From Candidatus Latescibacterota bacterium (lineage in GTDB: Bacteria; JAAXHH01), in contig JAAXHH010000141.1 in NCBI GenBank assembly GCA_012270975.1, positions 593,089 to 657,088 on the forward strand: a stretch of 64,000 nt of DNA. Direction: 5' to 3'. The notes below the pieces were generated by a model. The model was given only the letters and a program-made list of their open reading frames with translations, made no database searches and was not told the origin of the DNA. Position 1 is the stretch's first letter. Each line of letters starts with the position of its first letter. Of the stretch, positions 8,802 to 16,367 are shown one piece after another. Both the position numbers and the translations under genes were made by a program.

Positions 8802-9779
8802 TCAGGGACGTTCCGATCGCTGCAGGTTCAGCCAGTCCATTTCATCCTCCGACAGGGATGTCTGCAGTGCCTGCAGGTTCGCCCTGATCTCTTCCCCATT
8901 CCGGGCGCCTACCAGGGCATAGATGTTGAGCGGTTGGCAAAGCACGTAGGCCAGGGCGATCTGAGGGATGGAAAGGCTTTTTTCTTCTGCGAGTTCTTCG
9001 ACGCGGTCCAGCCGTTCGAAGTTGTCGTCTGTGCAGTAGGCCCTAACGGCGCTTTCGTCGAACAGTCCCTGCTCGACGAGGGAGTCATAGTTCTCCCGGT
9101 TCACCCGGCCGGAAAAGAATCCGTTGGCGATACTGGACCAGGTAAACAGCGGCATCTGGTTTTCCTGGTACCAGGAGCGCGCGGCGGTGCCGTCCGTACC
9201 GCTGATGCTGATACATCCTCTCCACGGCGGTTCGGCCTGCTCGGCCAGACTGAAATTCGGACTGCTCACCGTGAAGGGCTGCCGTCCGCTGGTAGCGGCG
9301 TACAGGTTGGCCCGCTCGATCCGGTCGTGGGTCCAGTTGGAGCCGCCAATCACGCCGAGGTTGCCCGTGCCGATATAGTGATTGAGCCGATCCACGATCG
9401 GTCCGACCGGCATGCGGATATCATCCCGGTGCAATAGGTAGAGATCGATGTAGTTTGTTCGCAGACGGGCCAGGGAATCGTGCAGGTCCGAAGATATATC
9501 GTAGGGCGTCACCCGCTCCCGGTCGGCATTCATGTGGCAGCACTTGGTCAGAATGACGACTTCGTCGCGCAGGCCCCGTTCCTCGATCCACCGGCCCAGT
9601 ACGCGTTCGCAGTCGCCCCCGCCGTACAGATGACCGCTGTCGAAGGTATTGATCCCCGCCTCGTACACCTGGTCGAGCAGGTCGTAGCTGTATTCTTCTT
9701 CCGCGGTACTCAACATGATCGTGCCCTGCACGAGGCGGGACACGGGTTTGTCTACATTCTCTATGCGGCCGTACTCCAT
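8802..9779 (-). CDS. Aldo/keto reductase
   Basis: A 325-residue NAD(P)H-dependent oxidoreductase with the AKR (alpha/beta)8 barrel. The catalytic tetrad is complete: Asp47 and Tyr52 in FDSGHLYGGG, Lys79 in VILTKCCH, and His117 in DLYLLHRDD. C-terminal cofactor-binding elements include QIALAYVLCQPL and a late NGEEIRANLQAL. It lies between the Gfo/Idh gene (75-bp gap) and the binding-protein gene (36-bp gap) on the same strand. A role in sugar or sugar-acid catabolism fits the neighbours (inference). Confidence 0.9.
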   Translation of the reverse strand: MEYGRIENVDKPVSRLVQGTIMLSTAEEEYSYDLLDQVYEAGINTFDSGHLYGGGDCERVLGRWIEERGLRDEVVILTKCCHMNADRERVTPYDISSDLHDSLARLRTNYIDLYLLHRDDIRMPVGPIVDRLNHYIGTGNLGVIGGSNWTHDRIERANLYAATSGRQPFTVSSPNFSLAEQAEPPWRGCISISGTDGTAARSWYQENQMPLFTWSSIANGFFSGRVNRENYDSLVEQGLFDESAVRAYCTDDNFERLDRVEELAEEKSLSIPQIALAYVLCQPLNIYALVGARNGEEIRANLQALQTSLSEDEMDWLNLQRSERP

Positions 9780-9854
9780 GGATGCTCCTCTAGAATCGTT
9801 AAATCCTTTGTTGTCTGGTCTGGTGTTTCAGTATCTCCGGAACAATCGCGGAAT

Positions 9855-10844
9855 CTATCCCTCCATGGGGTATTTCAAACCGATCTCGTCCCGGACGGCG
9901 TCCAGCGTCCTCATGATGGCGAGGGTCTCGTCCAGCGGAAGTGCGGGACTCTCGAGCAACCCTTCCCGCAGACAACGGCCCGCTTCCTCGATCTCGTATT
10001 TGAATCCGTTCTCTACACGATCCGGTTCAATCGTGACCGGCTCCTCGCCGTCCACATTAAGGATCACGGCATATGCGTCATAGAACGGCGTCGGAATCCG
10101 GATGTTGCCTTGCGTCCCGTGGATGGACACCGCCCCGGGCGTGCTGGTCCGGACGGCGCAGGTCAGGGCGGCCATGGCTCCTGTATCGTAGCGAAAGGCC
10201 ATGGTGGTCTGCTCATCGACCCCGGTCGCGCCCATGTCCGCCAGCGCGGCGACCCGGTCCGGTTGTTTCCCGTAGACCATCGAAGCCAGCGAGACGACGT
10301 ATACACCGATGTCCAGGAGGGCTCCGCCCCCCAGTTCTGGATTCAGCAGGCGGCCCTCCGGGTTGAATTCCGTGCGGAATCCGAAGTCGGCCATCATATT
10401 CCGCACCTCGCCGATGGCGCCGTCGCCGAGCCACTCGCGAACCTGCGCGATGGTCGGCAGGAACCGCGTCCACATAGCCTCCATGAGGAAAACACCCCGC
10501 TGGCGCGCGCACTGGACCATGGTTTCTGCTTCCCGGGCGTTAAGCGCGAAGGGTTTCTCGCAGAGTACGGGCTTCCCCGCGTTCAGGCAGAGCAGCGTGT
10601 CCCGGCAGTGCATGGGGTGCGGGGTGGATACGTAGATCGCGTCGATCTCGGGGTCTTCCGCCAGGGACTGGTAAGTTGCGTGTCTTCGGGGCACAGCGAA
10701 CTCGTCTCCGAAGGCGCCGGCCGTCCCTTGCGCCCTGGACCCGACGGCCGACAACTCGGCATCCGGCACGACAGTCAGCGCTTCAGCGAACTTGTGGGCG
10801 ATTCTCCCGGTACCAAGAATACCCCATCGTATGAATTCAGGCAT
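9855..10844 (-). CDS. Gfo/Idh/MocA-family oxidoreductase
   Basis: A 329-residue NAD(P)-dependent dehydrogenase. The Rossmann fold starts WGILGTGRIAHKFAEAL, and the family Lys is Lys97 in CEKPFALN. The motif EAMWTRFLP is characteristic of the dihydrodiol dehydrogenase/D-xylose dehydrogenase branch, so a cyclic polyol or aldose is a likely substrate type. The gene sits between an enolase-superfamily gene and an aldo/keto reductase on the same strand, with gaps of 70 and 75 bp, consistent with one catabolic operon. Confidence 0.92.
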   Translation of the reverse strand: MPEFIRWGILGTGRIAHKFAEALTVVPDAELSAVGSRAQGTAGAFGDEFAVPRRHATYQSLAEDPEIDAIYVSTPHPMHCRDTLLCLNAGKPVLCEKPFALNAREAETMVQCARQRGVFLMEAMWTRFLPTIAQVREWLGDGAIGEVRNMMADFGFRTEFNPEGRLLNPELGGGALLDIGVYVVSLASMVYGKQPDRVAALADMGATGVDEQTTMAFRYDTGAMAALTCAVRTSTPGAVSIHGTQGNIRIPTPFYDAYAVILNVDGEEPVTIEPDRVENGFKYEIEEAGRCLREGLLESPALPLDETLAIMRTLDAVRDEIGLKYPMEG

Positions 10845-10914
10845 GGTAGCTCCACGTTTTAAATATCGATGTTACCCTGTCGACGCGCACGACGCGGTCA
10901 ACGTCAGGTCAACG

Positions 10915-12105
10915 TCAGATCACTGCCACGGCACTCCGCGCCATCTCGTCCCAGTCCGGCTCCGGCGCAGGGCGGTCGCTCCAGGCGATCGACATGGCGC
11001 CGTCTTCCACGACGAGCGTTCCCCGGCAGTCGAGTTCCGCTGCAGGTGGACGCGGTTGCAGTCCCATGTACGCCTCGAAGACGGGGTCGTTCCCGACAGC
11101 CAGGATGACGTGGTGATCTCCTCCATGCACCTCCACGCCGAAACTTTCGGCCAGCTGGGCCTGCTTGACCTGGCCCGTGATGCCAACGCCCCGCTGCCGG
11201 ACGATATCGGCGGCCTGCATGGCCAGGTACGGCGCCGTGTTGTACGGCTGTCCCCCGATGGCGCCAATCCATTCCAGGGTGAGGACCGGGAGATCGAGTG
11301 TGGCGCAGAGTTTCTTCAGGCCCATGATGTCGTAGTCCTGCAAAGGCTCCTCGATCCACCGGTATCCGCACTTCTCCATGATGCGACCGACCTTCACGGC
11401 TTCTTCGTAGGTGTACGACTCGACGGGATCGTGAAATAGCATGATCTCGTCACCGAGAGCTTCCCGCAGTTTCACAGCCATCTCCCCGTTGGTCTTCACG
11501 CCCCGGTAGGAGTGGTCCTTGCAGCCGATGAATCCCTCTTCAGCCACGCGCTTCACCGCGTTTTCCACCAGATCGTCGATGGTCCGGCCGCCCACGTTGC
11601 AGTAGGCGGGCACGCTTTCCCGGCATGCGCCCAGCAGTTTGTAGATGGGCAGGCGGGCACTGCGGCTCGCCAGGTCCCACAGCATCCGATCGACCGTGTC
11701 CAGCAGCCCTCTACCCGTGTACATGAAGCGCTGGGCCATCCAGAACCGCTGCCACACGTATTCCCGGTCGAAGGCGTCCACGCCGATAAGCATGTGGGCG
11801 TACCGGGCCAGAAACTGACGGCCCTGCCATTCCAGCTCCACGGGATCGAAACCCGTGCCATAGTCGGCGTAGGCGTCCAGGTCGCCATCCGTCACGAGGC
11901 GGACCACCAGCCGGTACTTAGGTTCGGGGCCGTCCCCGGTGAAGGCGTATCCGTCGGGCGCGCCGGCGCCGAACCCCTGGTCATGGGTAAACAGGCCCGA
12001 GATGCCCGGGGGCACAGGCGCCATGCTGCCCCGGTCCGCGCTGCTCTCCCGGCGCGTTTCGGGTTCGCCCTTGAGCACGTAACATTTAACGTCCCGGATC
12101 TGCAT
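10915..12105 (-). CDS. Mandelate racemase/muconate lactonizing enzyme family protein
   Basis: A 396-residue member of the enolase superfamily, which abstracts a proton alpha to a carboxylate, often to dehydrate sugar acids. Metal ligands are recognisable: Asp in LFHDPVESY, Glu in RWIEEPLQD and Glu in LTLEWIG. The KxK general-base motif reads KDH in FIGCKDHSYRG, so the second Lys is His. A His in VEVHGGDHH could be the opposing base, while its usual Asp partner is not evident (DIVRQRG). The ATG at 12105 directly follows the hairpin-repeat array on the minus strand. The acid-sugar substrate is unknown. Confidence 0.88.
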   Translation of the reverse strand: MQIRDVKCYVLKGEPETRRESSADRGSMAPVPPGISGLFTHDQGFGAGAPDGYAFTGDGPEPKYRLVVRLVTDGDLDAYADYGTGFDPVELEWQGRQFLARYAHMLIGVDAFDREYVWQRFWMAQRFMYTGRGLLDTVDRMLWDLASRSARLPIYKLLGACRESVPAYCNVGGRTIDDLVENAVKRVAEEGFIGCKDHSYRGVKTNGEMAVKLREALGDEIMLFHDPVESYTYEEAVKVGRIMEKCGYRWIEEPLQDYDIMGLKKLCATLDLPVLTLEWIGAIGGQPYNTAPYLAMQAADIVRQRGVGITGQVKQAQLAESFGVEVHGGDHHVILAVGNDPVFEAYMGLQPRPPAAELDCRGTLVVEDGAMSIAWSDRPAPEPDWDEMARSAVAVI

Positions 12106-12120
12106 GGGATTTCCTTATTC

Positions 12121-12297
12121 AGACGGCCGCGCCGTTTCAGGCGGCCCCACGGTTTTTCAGACGGCCGCGCCGTTTTTCGGGACGGCCGCGCCGTTCAGGC
12201 GGCCACATCGTTTTTCAAACGGCCGTGCCGTTTTGCATCCGACCGCGCCGTTTTGCATCCGACCGCGCCGTTTTTCGGGACGGCCGCGCCGTTTCAG
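12121..12297. repeat. Array of about nine degenerate 16-24 bp hairpin-forming GC repeats
   Basis: Units begin near 12121, 12139, 12159, 12181, 12197, 12217, 12241, 12261 and 12279. The consensus is close to GACGGCCGCGCCGTTTTTC, with variants such as CGGCCCCACGG and ACCGCGCCG. Most units can fold: ACGGC and GCCGT pair around a 3-nt loop, and the 12217 unit has 7-bp arms AAACGGC and GCCGTTT. The array fills the spacer between two enolase-superfamily genes. The last unit contains the stop codon (12294-12296) of the upstream gene. Units touch without unique spacers, so this is not CRISPR. A minus-strand transcript would carry a row of small stems before the 12105 start. Confidence 0.85.
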
Positions 12298-13301
12298 GAT
12301 TCGATCAGGTCCGACGTGTTCTCCATAGCCGCGTCCAGGTCGACATCCATGCCGAGGCCCGGCAGTTCGGGTAAGTGGACGAAGCCGCCCTTTACCATCA
12401 GCGGGTTGCGGACGAAGGTCGATGCGGTCTCTTGACCCGTCATCTCGATAAAGGGCGTATTTCTCAGGGCGCCCGCCAGATGCAGATGGGCGAAGCCGTC
12501 GCAGATCCCGGCGCCGTCCAGGTGGCAGTACGCTCCAAACGCCTCGACGCAACGGGCCGCCTTCAACACGTCGATTAAACCGCCGGCGCCTCCCACGCTC
12601 GTCCGAATGTGATCGCCGGACTGCGCCGCCATGACCTGGGACGCCTCGATTGGACTGCACACGTCCGTACTGGTCGGTGTATCGATTTCACCGGCCACCT
12701 GCTTCCCGCCGGAGTGGTCGTTCCGGGGACGCGGGCGGTCGAAGTAGAAGTAGTCCGCCTCGTCAAGCACCCGGCCGATCCGTATCGCCTCGTCAACCAC
12801 GCACCGCCCCTGGCCGTCGAGAATCAACGGGAAATCCGGCCCCACCTCCGCACGCACCTCGCGCACAAGGTGGACGAGGGTGTTTTCATCCGCCAGCGCG
12901 CCGAACCGATAGGCTTTGAATCCGGCCCGGTGCGCGTCTTTCGCTTCCCGGACGATCTCGGAGGGGGTGACTCCCGCCGTGCCGTTCATGCAGACCGGTA
13001 CGCGGTCCCGGAACCCGCCTAAGTGCCTGAAGAGCGGCCGGCCCGCTATCTTTGCCGAGAGATCCCACAGGGCGATGTCTACCCCGGCGCGCAGGGATGG
13101 GGGCAACGCTCCGTCCATTTCCTTCAGCGCCCACCAGGACCGTTCCCGGTCCAACGGATCCGAATGCACCAGGATGGATGACACGCGTTCCATCTCGGTC
13201 CCCGTGGCGGAAATCCCGGTACAGTGCCCCTCCAGACCCGTATCGGTCAGCAGGCGCAGCAGACCCGCGGGCTGGTGCAGGACGATTTTGGATATTTTCA
13301 T
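12294..13301 (-). CDS. Divergent enolase-superfamily protein with altered active site
   Basis: A 335-residue protein with the mandelate-racemase fold: N-terminal capping domain, then a barrel with RAGVDIALWDLSAKIAGRPL. The chemistry residues differ from the family. The KxK site reads AYRFG, so both Lys are replaced. The three metal positions appear to be Asp in LILDGQG, Asp in YFDRPRP where Glu is usual, and Asp in TSTDVCS where Glu is usual. A His in AYCHLDG may remain. It may still bind a metal but use other chemistry, or be a non-catalytic paralogue. It lies between the M24 gene and the repeat array, and ends inside the last repeat. Confidence 0.8.
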   Translation of the reverse strand: MKISKIVLHQPAGLLRLLTDTGLEGHCTGISATGTEMERVSSILVHSDPLDRERSWWALKEMDGALPPSLRAGVDIALWDLSAKIAGRPLFRHLGGFRDRVPVCMNGTAGVTPSEIVREAKDAHRAGFKAYRFGALADENTLVHLVREVRAEVGPDFPLILDGQGRCVVDEAIRIGRVLDEADYFYFDRPRPRNDHSGGKQVAGEIDTPTSTDVCSPIEASQVMAAQSGDHIRTSVGGAGGLIDVLKAARCVEAFGAYCHLDGAGICDGFAHLHLAGALRNTPFIEMTGQETASTFVRNPLMVKGGFVHLPELPGLGMDVDLDAAMENTSDLIES

Positions 13302-13411
13302 TGAATTAGTCTGAGGTTTCTAATGCCGGCTATCTGCGCGCATCCTGATTCCGGCTATCCGCATACGGGTTCCCAAGCTGACTGTGTCTACGGTTCGTCA
13401 CTTTCTGCGAA

Positions 13412-14668
13412 TCAGTTCGTGGCGCCCAGGGGGAACACCGGTCTGTCCCGCTGCTGATGCGTTAGGGGACGGCTTCCGCTATCCGTGACGACGACGGACT
13501 GTTCCAGGTGCAGGGACCCGACTCCCGCCAGGCACAGCGGCGCTTCCACGTTGAGTACCATGTTTTCTTCAATGGACAGGTCGGAAGGGATATCTACGCA
13601 GTCGTCCGAGATCCGCAGACCGTTGTCCGGCGCGAGAATGGGATAGTCCCGCACTTCCATGCCGACCCCGTGTCCATGGGGGTACATGGCCAGGCCGGCG
13701 TCGTCCACCACGGCCTGCATCGCCACCTGTACCGTCGAGGCGTTCGCACCGGGCTGTATCGCGGCCAGGCCGGCGTCCATGGACGCGCGGAGTACGTCGA
13801 ACCGCTCCTGCATGGCGTCGGACAGGGGTTCCATGGCGAACGTGGTCCCGGTATCCGAATAGCAGGTCCTGTATCGACATCCCCAGTCCACGTACTCCAC
13901 CTCGGATTCACCGAGGATGAAATCCGGTTCCGTCGCGATGCCGAGTCCGTGGACCCCGAAGGCGAAATGATCCAGGTCGGCCCCCCGTGAGCCCAGCTCC
14001 GCCCGGAACCGGTGAATGACGTGCTGTACGTTGTCGCCGGGGCTCGCTTGTTCCATGGCCGTCATGGCCGCTGCTTCGCTGATTTCCGCCGCCTGTTCGA
14101 GACGGTCGATTTCGTCGCCGGTCTTGACCATGCGTAACAGCCGGATGAGATTGGAGCAGTCCAACAGCCGGGCGCCGGGGAGTGCCTGGCGCAGTTGGGC
14201 GTACCGGGCGGCGGTCATGCCGTCCGCTTCCACGCCCAGCGTTCCACCGGAAAGACCCCGGTCGTCCAGGGCTCCGGCGAGCGCTTCCGTGGTCGTACCG
14301 TAGTCCGGCTTGCCTTTCAACAGGTCGTATATCCGGTCCATCCGGTCAGACAACGGCCCCGCCGGCAGGGACCAGTCGAGACCGGAATCACCGCTGATCC
14401 GCAGGTCCCTCACCCACAGGTCCGCGCCGTTGACGGCCAGCATCGATCCGGTCACCGCCAGCGCGGGCTCGTCTTCGAGGGGAAACAGCGCGAATCCCTG
14501 CGCGATATCCGCTGAACCGCCGGGCCTGACCATGTACTCCTTCATGAGCCCATCGATCCAGATAAAGTAATCCGTGAAATAGGTGATGTTCACGGGAGAG
14601 GTCGCGATCAGCGCGTCGAGACCGCAATCCCGCATGAACGACCTGGCGCGGTCTACGTTGAATAGCAT
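13412..14668 (-). CDS. M24-family metallopeptidase (Xaa-Pro dipeptidase/creatinase-like)
   Basis: A 418-residue pita-bread-fold protein. Residues 1 to about 170 form the creatinase-like N-terminal domain (DCGLDALIATSPVNITYFTDY). The catalytic domain keeps all five ligands of the dinuclear metal site: Asp and Asp in VDWGCRYRTCYSDTG, His in YPHGHGVGMEV, Glu in IEENMVLNVEAP and Glu in HLEQSVVV. It is therefore probably active, as a proline dipeptidase or a related hydrolase. It is the first gene of the minus-strand catabolic run, with a strong promoter about 100 bp upstream. The gap to the next gene is 110 bp. Confidence 0.9.
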   Translation of the reverse strand: MLFNVDRARSFMRDCGLDALIATSPVNITYFTDYFIWIDGLMKEYMVRPGGSADIAQGFALFPLEDEPALAVTGSMLAVNGADLWVRDLRISGDSGLDWSLPAGPLSDRMDRIYDLLKGKPDYGTTTEALAGALDDRGLSGGTLGVEADGMTAARYAQLRQALPGARLLDCSNLIRLLRMVKTGDEIDRLEQAAEISEAAAMTAMEQASPGDNVQHVIHRFRAELGSRGADLDHFAFGVHGLGIATEPDFILGESEVEYVDWGCRYRTCYSDTGTTFAMEPLSDAMQERFDVLRASMDAGLAAIQPGANASTVQVAMQAVVDDAGLAMYPHGHGVGMEVRDYPILAPDNGLRISDDCVDIPSDLSIEENMVLNVEAPLCLAGVGSLHLEQSVVVTDSGSRPLTHQQRDRPVFPLGATN

Positions 14669-14766
14669 CCGGGTATCGTTTCGGGTTGGTACGATTTCAG
14701 TGCGTTGGCACCGCTGTTTCCGGCAAAACCCGCGGCTGCAGCGGAGGTGCGATGACGAACCAAACC

Positions 14767-14795
14767 AGTATAGAAACGCCTCCAGCCAAAGTCAA
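14767..14795 (-). promoter_or_regulatory. Strong predicted promoter of the 7.1-14.7 kb minus-strand run
   Basis: On the minus strand, TTGACT (14795-14790), exactly 17 bp, then TATACT (14772-14767). The leader would be about 92 nt to ATG 14668. It is one of the best consensus matches in the window and lies back to back with the hisH promoter. Confidence 0.65.
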
Positions 14796-14849
14796 CGATC
14801 GAATCGTAAGTATGGGCTGCCGCGGCGGACGAACAGCGCCATCTTTCCC

Positions 14850-14879
14850 TTGACAAAAAGCCGTGATTCGGATTACTAG
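14850..14879 (+). promoter_or_regulatory. Predicted promoter of hisH-hisF
   Basis: A perfect TTGACA at 14850-14855 followed after 18 bp by TACTAG at 14874-14879, a weak -10. It would give a leader of about 80 nt to the hisH ATG at 14963. No run of His codons or attenuator stem pair is visible in the leader. Confidence 0.5.
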
Positions 14880-14962
14880 GGACATGGTGATGGACATGCA
14901 GCGGACAAGTTCGAGGAATCGTATCCGTACCCTCCAGGCAACCCCGAAGATCGTACTTCTCC

Positions 14963-15583
14963 ATGATCCACATCGTAGATTATGATGCCGGAAATCAGAC
15001 CTCGGTGAAAAGAGCGCTGGATCACCTGGGGTCGGTTTCGATCATCACGTCCGATCCGGAGGAACTCGCCCGTGCCGAGCGCATCATATTCCCGGGGGTG
15101 GGCCATGCCCATTCCGCCCTGGTGACGCTGCGCGAAAGGGGACTCGACGAGGCCCTTGAAACGGCCGGCGCCCGGGGCATACCGATCCTGGGGATCTGCG
15201 TGGGCTGTCAGATCCTGCTTTCGGATTCAGAGGAAACCGATCTGCCGTGCCTGGACCTGATCGGCGGCCGGTGTCTTCGATTCCGGCCGGAGGACCCCGC
15301 CCTGAAAGTGCCCCACATGGGCTGGAATGCACTGCGCGCGAGCCACCCGCATCCCGTACTCCGCCATCTGCAGTCGGGCGACGAGGTCTACTTCGTCCAC
15401 TCGTACTATCCAGCCCCGTCTGACGGGCAGAATGTCCTGGCCACGAGCCGTTACGGCGTGGAATTCGCCGCCGTCATCGGCAGGAAGAACATCGTCGCGA
15501 CCCAGTTTCACGTGGAGAAGAGCGGTCCCGTAGGGTTGAAGATCCTGGGCGAATTCGTGAAGTGGGACGGGAACGCATGTTGA
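14963..15583 (+). CDS. hisH: Imidazole glycerol phosphate synthase, glutaminase subunit HisH
   Basis: A 206-residue class I glutamine amidotransferase that supplies ammonia to HisF for histidine and purine-linked AICAR production. The catalytic triad is visible: Cys79 in GICVGCQ, then His183 and Glu185 in TQFHVEKSG. The oxyanion Gly motif [10 protein letters not shown] is also present. The 3' end overlaps hisF by 7 bp, a sign of translational coupling. The remaining his genes are not adjacent; only hisA occurs in this window, about 45 kb away. Confidence 0.95.
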   Translation: MIHIVDYDAGNQTSVKRALDHLGSVSIITSDPEELARAERIIFPGVGHAHSALVTLRERGLDEALETAGARGIPILGICVGCQILLSDSEETDLPCLDLIGGRCLRFRPEDPALKVPHMGWNALRASHPHPVLRHLQSGDEVYFVHSYYPAPSDGQNVLATSRYGVEFAAVIGRKNIVATQFHVEKSGPVGLKILGEFVKWDGNAC

Positions 15584-16353
15584 GCAAGCGACTCATTTCC
15601 TGCCTGGATGTCCGGGACGGCCGGCTGGTCAAGAGCGTCAGGTTCGTCAACACGAAGGACATCGGCGACCCGGTTTCCGCGGCGCGGCGGTATTACGACG
15701 CCGGCCTGGACGAGCTCGTTTTCTACGACATCACGGCATCGAGCGACCAGCGCGACATTATGCTCGACGTGGTGGAGGATGTCGCCAGACAGGTTTTCAT
15801 TCCCTTTTCGGTGGGTGGGGGACTCCGGTCGGTCGAGGACTGCCGGAGGGTCCTCGAAGCCGGCGCGGAGAAGGTCAACCTGAACACGGCGGCCGTCGCC
15901 AATCCCGATGTCATCTCCGAAGCGGCCGACGCCTTCGGCGTGCAGGCCGTCGTGCTGTCCATGGACGTAAAGGCTTCCCCGGACGGATCATTACCCTCCG
16001 GTTACGAGATCGTGACCCACGGCGGCCGGCGGAACACCGGCATGGACGCCATCGAATGGGCCCGGCGCGGAGAGGCCCTCGGGGCCGGGGAGATCGTCGT
16101 CAATTCCATAGACGCGGACGGCACGCTGGAAGGATACGAATTGGCCCTCACGCGCAAGATCGCCGACGCCGTGGGCATACCGGTCATCGCGTCGGGAGGC
16201 GGAGGCCGGCCGGAACACCTGTACGACGTCCTCACGTCCGGCGGCGCCGACGCGGCGCTGGTGGCCTCCATGCTCCATTACGGCCACTACTCCGTGCCAT
16301 CCATCAAGCAGTTTCTACATGACCAGGGGTTGAAGATTCGATTGACCGGTTAG
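15577..16353 (+). CDS. hisF: Imidazole glycerol phosphate synthase, cyclase subunit HisF
   Basis: A 258-residue (beta/alpha)8 barrel that condenses PRFAR with ammonia from HisH. The two catalytic aspartates are Asp11 in [10 protein letters not shown] and Asp130 in VVLSMDVKA. Phosphate-binding loops VGGGLRS and [10 protein letters not shown] are also present. Similarity is spread over the whole length, as expected for a true HisF rather than a sugar-amination paralogue. ATG 15577 overlaps the hisH stop; an in-frame start five codons earlier is less likely. The exported deacylase gene begins 14 bp downstream and is probably cotranscribed. Confidence 0.94.
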   Translation: MLSKRLISCLDVRDGRLVKSVRFVNTKDIGDPVSAARRYYDAGLDELVFYDITASSDQRDIMLDVVEDVARQVFIPFSVGGGLRSVEDCRRVLEAGAEKVNLNTAAVANPDVISEAADAFGVQAVVLSMDVKASPDGSLPSGYEIVTHGGRRNTGMDAIEWARRGEALGAGEIVVNSIDADGTLEGYELALTRKIADAVGIPVIASGGGGRPEHLYDVLTSGGADAALVASMLHYGHYSVPSIKQFLHDQGLKIRLTG

Positions 16354-16367
16354 CGGGAGCACAAACC

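Noticed and set aside
9480..10862. 460-codon plus-strand frame
   Set aside because: It is antisense to the aldo/keto reductase and Gfo/Idh genes and crosses their intergenic gap.
12121..12297. CRISPR array
   Set aside because: Units are contiguous and variable in length, without unique spacers of constant size, and no cas gene is in the window.
14884..14985. Leader-peptide attenuator upstream of hisH (33-codon frame overlapping the hisH start)
   Set aside because: It has only two His codons, not clustered, no good ribosome-binding site and no terminator hairpin pair.
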